64,000 nucleotides of DNA from Symbiodinium natans (taxonomy: Eukaryota > Sar > Dinophyceae > Suessiales > Symbiodiniaceae), in assembly GCA_905221605.1 (NCBI GenBank), contig CAJNDS010000597.1, forward strand, positions 1 through 64,000, given 5' to 3'. This document shows positions 60,403-64,000 of this stretch, piece after piece. Each line of letters begins with the position of its first letter. Within the stretch, counting starts at the first letter, position 1. The notes beneath the pieces are model-generated. The model ran no database searches. It saw nothing but the letters and a program-made list of their open reading frames with translations, and was not told the origin of the DNA. The position numbers and the translations under genes were made by a program.

Positions 60403-63400
60403 TTCCCCCCCCCTTCCCCGCACCCTCTCTGAGAGTGGGGCAGTTTTGGGGAGTTGTTGGGGTGTTGTGATTGGGTGTTGTTCTTGCTTCTCCCCCTTTA
60501 AGTTCTCCTCGGCCTCTCCTCTCTCTATCTCTCTCCTCTCCATCTTTTGTGGTGGCACGGGCAAAGGAGAGCAGTGAGAGTCTCTTTTTTGCATTAAGCT
60601 CTCAATTCTGCAGAAAAGGTTTGAAACCTGAGGCCTTGTTAACTTCTCCAATCCACAGACTTTTCTCGGAGAATCCTTTTCTGGGGTGGGCGCCCAAGAA
60701 TCCCCCCCTTTTCACCCTTTTCCGCCTTTTCTAGACCCCGGATGTCTCTCTCTTGCTTTGGCTGCTTTTTCGCCTCACGCTAGGGGATGAAGAGCCAGGA
60801 GCCTTTCTTTGTTTTTTTTTTGCGTTTATGTATACACTGTAGGGTGTGTGTATATATGTATACATCGATCATGCTATGTGTTGTTAGAGTGTTGCATCTC
60901 TTACGAGTCATGTTGGCAGATGTCTTTTTTAAAGTTGGTGTTTTTCCATGCTGGTCTCCAAGAGGCCAGGGAACTCCGTCGACTCCGGCGCTCCAGGCGT
61001 CCGCTACGGGAGGAGTGGATAGGAGGGTAAAAAAGGAACAGGGGAGGAACGAGAGGCCTTCTCTCCACAAGAAGTATTCTCAGGATTATGTGGAGGAAGC
61101 GCATGTTTGTGCCGCTGTCCTGTCGCCAAAGTTGCGAGGCAGCCGTTCCGGAGCTGCAGCATTTGGCGCCTGGAACATATAGTGCGTGCGGGTGCACGTG
61201 TGTTACATGAATACTTTGGGAGTTTGAGTTCTTTGGGTCGTTAAAAGGAACTTTATTAGATGGCAGGAAGTAAATTTCGACACTTCGTACAGCTTTGCCC
61301 TGCTGCATGTGCTCCGCCGTGCCTAGCGTCCTTGGTGCCCATCTCTTGCAGGGAGGCAGCTGAGTTTTTTGACACTGGAACTGTGAACGGGTTTCCAATC
61401 ATGCATGCAGTCTTTATTCGTGCAAATAGCCTGCCTAGTTTTGTCCGAACATTGGCAGCGTGCTTGTTTAGCACGTTTGCTCCACAACCTGGAACCATTT
61501 GGCTGCTGCCATGTACACCAGTACACACCCTCAGAGGTCCGTGAATGCCTCAAATGCCTCACGGCAGTCGAGCACCGTATCGGTTGCACTTGTGGGAGCC
61601 ACGAGGTGCGACTCAATGTTTGGCTGAACCTACTGGCCGGTCAGTTGGACAGCTGTCATGTGCACCCACGAGTCCCGATCTACACCGATGCGTACTGCAA
61701 ATTGGGACAACAGCGACACAGACCATTAGATGGGGTCATGCCCGCAGCAACACCCTCCCAGCCTGAAAACGGTGGGAAGCGATTGCTTCCCCTGCATTTC
61801 GCCGTGATGTGCCGGTAATTGCTGCGGCTCGAACATTGCCGATCCAGCCGCAATGACCACACGTGTTACAGAGAGACGATGTTCCCATGGCGAGGTCGCA
61901 CCGTCTTGAACTGCCGGATGCCTCTTGATGATTTTGTGGGACGCTGTTTCTTTGCTTCTGAGTTTTTTGCCTTGGCGCAATTCTCGGTTGTACCGCTTGC
62001 GATGGGGATGTATACTGGCCTGCGGCCTGCTCCACCAGGACCAGACCTGAACCCGAGCACGTGGCAAAAGAGTCGCTTGCGAATGTTGTTTCTGGGTCTT
62101 GGAAGCACATGACAGATGCCTGAGCAATTTCTGCCATCGTTTTCTTCCTCCTGCTGCTGGAGTGCGGAATGTGTGTGTTGCTCTCCGTCTTACGTGAGAG
62201 CACGTGGAAACGTGTACGGTGATGGCGCAAGTAACGCTAGCCACTAAAGGGTATCGGTGCGGGATGCGCCAAAATGATCTGCAAAAGAAATCCCAAAAAG
62301 AGAAGAGCCGCCCGCCTTGTTCTATTTGTCAGGATCTGTCACAATATTCCGAGATGTTCCGACACCATGTTCCGGCACCATGCTTCCCCAGGCGCGCAAT
62401 GCCCGACGGCTGGTGGAGACGCTGGCAAGCCTGCAAAGGCAGAGAGCCTTGCTGCCGATAGGACTTAAATGGGAGCAATCAATGTATCATGAGTTGCTGG
62501 AGCCTTTACAGTGGTCTCAGCTTCTTTGGTCTCTCCTCTCCGATGTCCTTGCCCACAGAGATGGAGTCCAGAGAGAGAGAGAGACAGAGAGAGCCAGAGA
62601 GAAACTTTTGTGAGAATTGTCGCAGAGACTGTCAAATTGTCAAAGCGAAGGCAAAAAAAGCCCCGAAGAAGGGCCGGGGCGGACTCGAAAGTAGCTTGGA
62701 CGTCGAGCCAGGCCGGGCACTTTTTCGGCATGCATTCATAAACAGACAAGGGACATGTCTCTGAAGGCACGCGCTGAGAACTCGCTCTCTCGCTCTCTCC
62801 CTCTCTCTCTGAAAGGACTCTCCTCTCTTGGCCATTTTTTTTGTACTGTTTGATCGAATTTGGTTGGTGTTGATTTTTTCAGCTCGTTCTCTTGCTCTCT
62901 CGCTGATCTCGCTGAAGGACGCGCTGCTCCTCTCGGCTCCTCCTTCCACCGAGGCACAGCCCACAGTGTCCCACAGCCCCGCTTTCTTGGCATAAGCCGC
63001 AAGAGGCGAGAGGTGAGAGGTGTGTTAGCCGAGAGGTCAATGGAACGGTGCAAGCACCTACCAACTTTATTGCCAAGTATGCGAGGCACGTGAATTTTGA
63101 TTTGCATGGTTTGAAATTCCCATGTTCAATCCATATGTGCTGCACGAGGTTGTCGCCGAAAGCAACACTTGCGGTGTGGGTGTTGGCCCAATCCTAAGCC
63201 GAATCGAACAGAATCGAAGATGTGTTTGACATGGTTTGACGGCTTTCAAGTTTTCGAGTTTTCAAGTTTTCAATGCGCGATGTGAAAAATCTCGTGCCCC
63301 GAGCGTGCTGCCGACTCGATGCCTCCGCATTTTCAGTTGGTGCCACTGGTGCCCCCCATTGGTGTCTTGTGGTGTCAGTTGGACACAAGGAAATGGAGGG

Positions 63401-63540
63401 TATGTTTTTGTTCTTTTTTTTGGGGTTCGCTTTTCTTGGTTTTTTTCCTAGGAAAGCCAACATCCCCTTTATATGTTAATAGCATATGGTTCATCTCCTT
63501 GTTTTTCGTATGAAAATCCATACTTTCCGTAGGTTTTGAC
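60403..63540. other. Intergenic, no recognised gene
   Basis: Frames of 60-170 codons overlap on both strands (61260-61818 plus and 61726-62244 minus are the longest), none with a motif I recognise. A purine-rich GAGAGA run lies near 62565-62605. Small exons cannot be excluded. Confidence 0.4.
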
Positions 63541-63782
63541 TAGGAAAAGAAGAGAAGGAAAGAAGGAATGAATGAAGGAAGGAGGGAAGGAAAGAAGGAA
63601 GGAAGGAAGAAAGGAAGCAAGGAAGAGAGAAAGGAAAGAAGAAAGGAAAGAAGAAGGAAAGAAGAAGGAAAGAAGAAAGGAAAGAAGAAAGGAAAGAAGA
63701 AAGGAAAGAAGAAAGGAAGGAGGCAAGGAATGAAGGAAGAAAGGAAGCAAGGGAAGGCAGGAACAAAGAAAGAAGGAAAAAA
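63541..63782. repeat. (GGAA)n/(GAAA)n purine satellite
   Basis: About 240 bp of GGAAGGAA and AAGAAAGGAAAG units, a polypurine strand throughout. Lys/Glu/Arg and Phe/Leu/Ser frames are artefacts. Confidence 0.95.
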
Positions 63783-63828
63783 GGAGAGCCAGTCAGCAAC
63801 AAGAGACTGCGGTTCGAATTGTGGAGCT

Positions 63829-63999
63829 GTGCAAAGCGTGCTTCAATGCGTGTGAATCTTGTTGAAACCCATCATGTGAGCATTGTGTTGCAAATGGGGG
63901 GAGCTGCGCCCCCCCCAACCCCCCCGCTTTTTTAAAGCCGTGCAAAGCGTGCTTCAATTCCTATGAATCTTATTGAAGCCCATCGTGTGATCATTGTGG
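63829..63999 (+). repeat. 60-bp direct repeat at the window end
   Basis: 63829-63888 and 63940-63999 match with several substitutions (GTGCAAAGCGTGCTTCAA to CATTGTG). The period is 111 bp, and the array may continue beyond the window. Confidence 0.8.
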
Positions 64000-64000
64000 T

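Noticed and set aside
63805-63822. tRNA B-box-like GGTTCGAATT
   Set aside because: No A box, anticodon arm or acceptor stem can be drawn around it.
63469-63855. Lys/Glu-rich and Phe/Leu/Ser-rich frames
   Set aside because: They run through the GGAA satellite.

Overview
The window looks like repeat-rich nuclear DNA of a dinoflagellate, most likely a Symbiodiniaceae-type alga. The evidence is mixed-GC DNA with few genes and many microsatellites. It also has an interstitial array of the plant/alveolate telomere repeat CCCTAAA, and Ty1/copia and tyrosine-recombinase (DIRS-order) retroelements with Gly/Lys-rich Gag proteins. The 3' end of the dinoflagellate spliced leader is embedded in the LTRs of both full-length copia elements. 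No bacterial operon, rRNA, tRNA or CRISPR array is visible.

Layout. 1-7.4 kb: no recognisable gene, a few short repeats. 7.45-8.41 kb (minus): decayed tyrosine recombinase (YR) fused to a methyltransferase-like (MT-like) domain, element E. 8.64-9.42 kb: a 326-bp direct repeat. 9.47-17.07 kb (minus): a DIRS-order element, C, with Gag, MT-like+RT, RNase H and YR, broken by a few stops and frameshifts. 17.4-18.34 kb (minus): an unrecognised Trp-rich protein with a duplicated module. 18.98-20.28 kb (minus): a decayed YR gene. 20.2-23.81 kb (plus): a second, internally deleted Gag/MT-like/RT/RNase H element, D. 24.04-33.05 kb (minus): copia element A, with LTRs, PBS, PPT and 5-bp TSD. 33.50-42.93 kb (plus): copia element B, equally complete, inserted in what reads as the last exon of a host gene. 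43.0-45.8 kb: repeat fragments. 45.9-49.6 kb (plus): a possible multi-exon host gene with a repeated VD-LG-DIDG module. 49.6-64 kb: mainly microsatellites, an AT-rich island, a copia RT remnant and one or two possible exons.

How the parts relate. Five retroelements of three architectures carry a divergent Rossmann/C5-methyltransferase-like domain with the same motif order: motif I, an S/A/T-P-x motif IV, an E-x-P-like motif VI, an R/KRW-x-x-T block and a terminal YP-x-x-L block. In A and B it is the C-terminus of Pol, in C and D it precedes RT, and in E it follows YR. Both copia elements also hold a long overlapping ORF in the +1 frame between protease and integrase, use the same primer-binding site, and have the spliced-leader end inside the LTR. 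In C and D a single UGA separates Gag from the in-frame MT-RT polyprotein. These are the strongest leads for something not well described.

Limits: everything is read by eye. Domain calls rest on motifs, not profile searches. Outer ends of C, D and E are not fixed. Intron-containing host genes are probably under-called.
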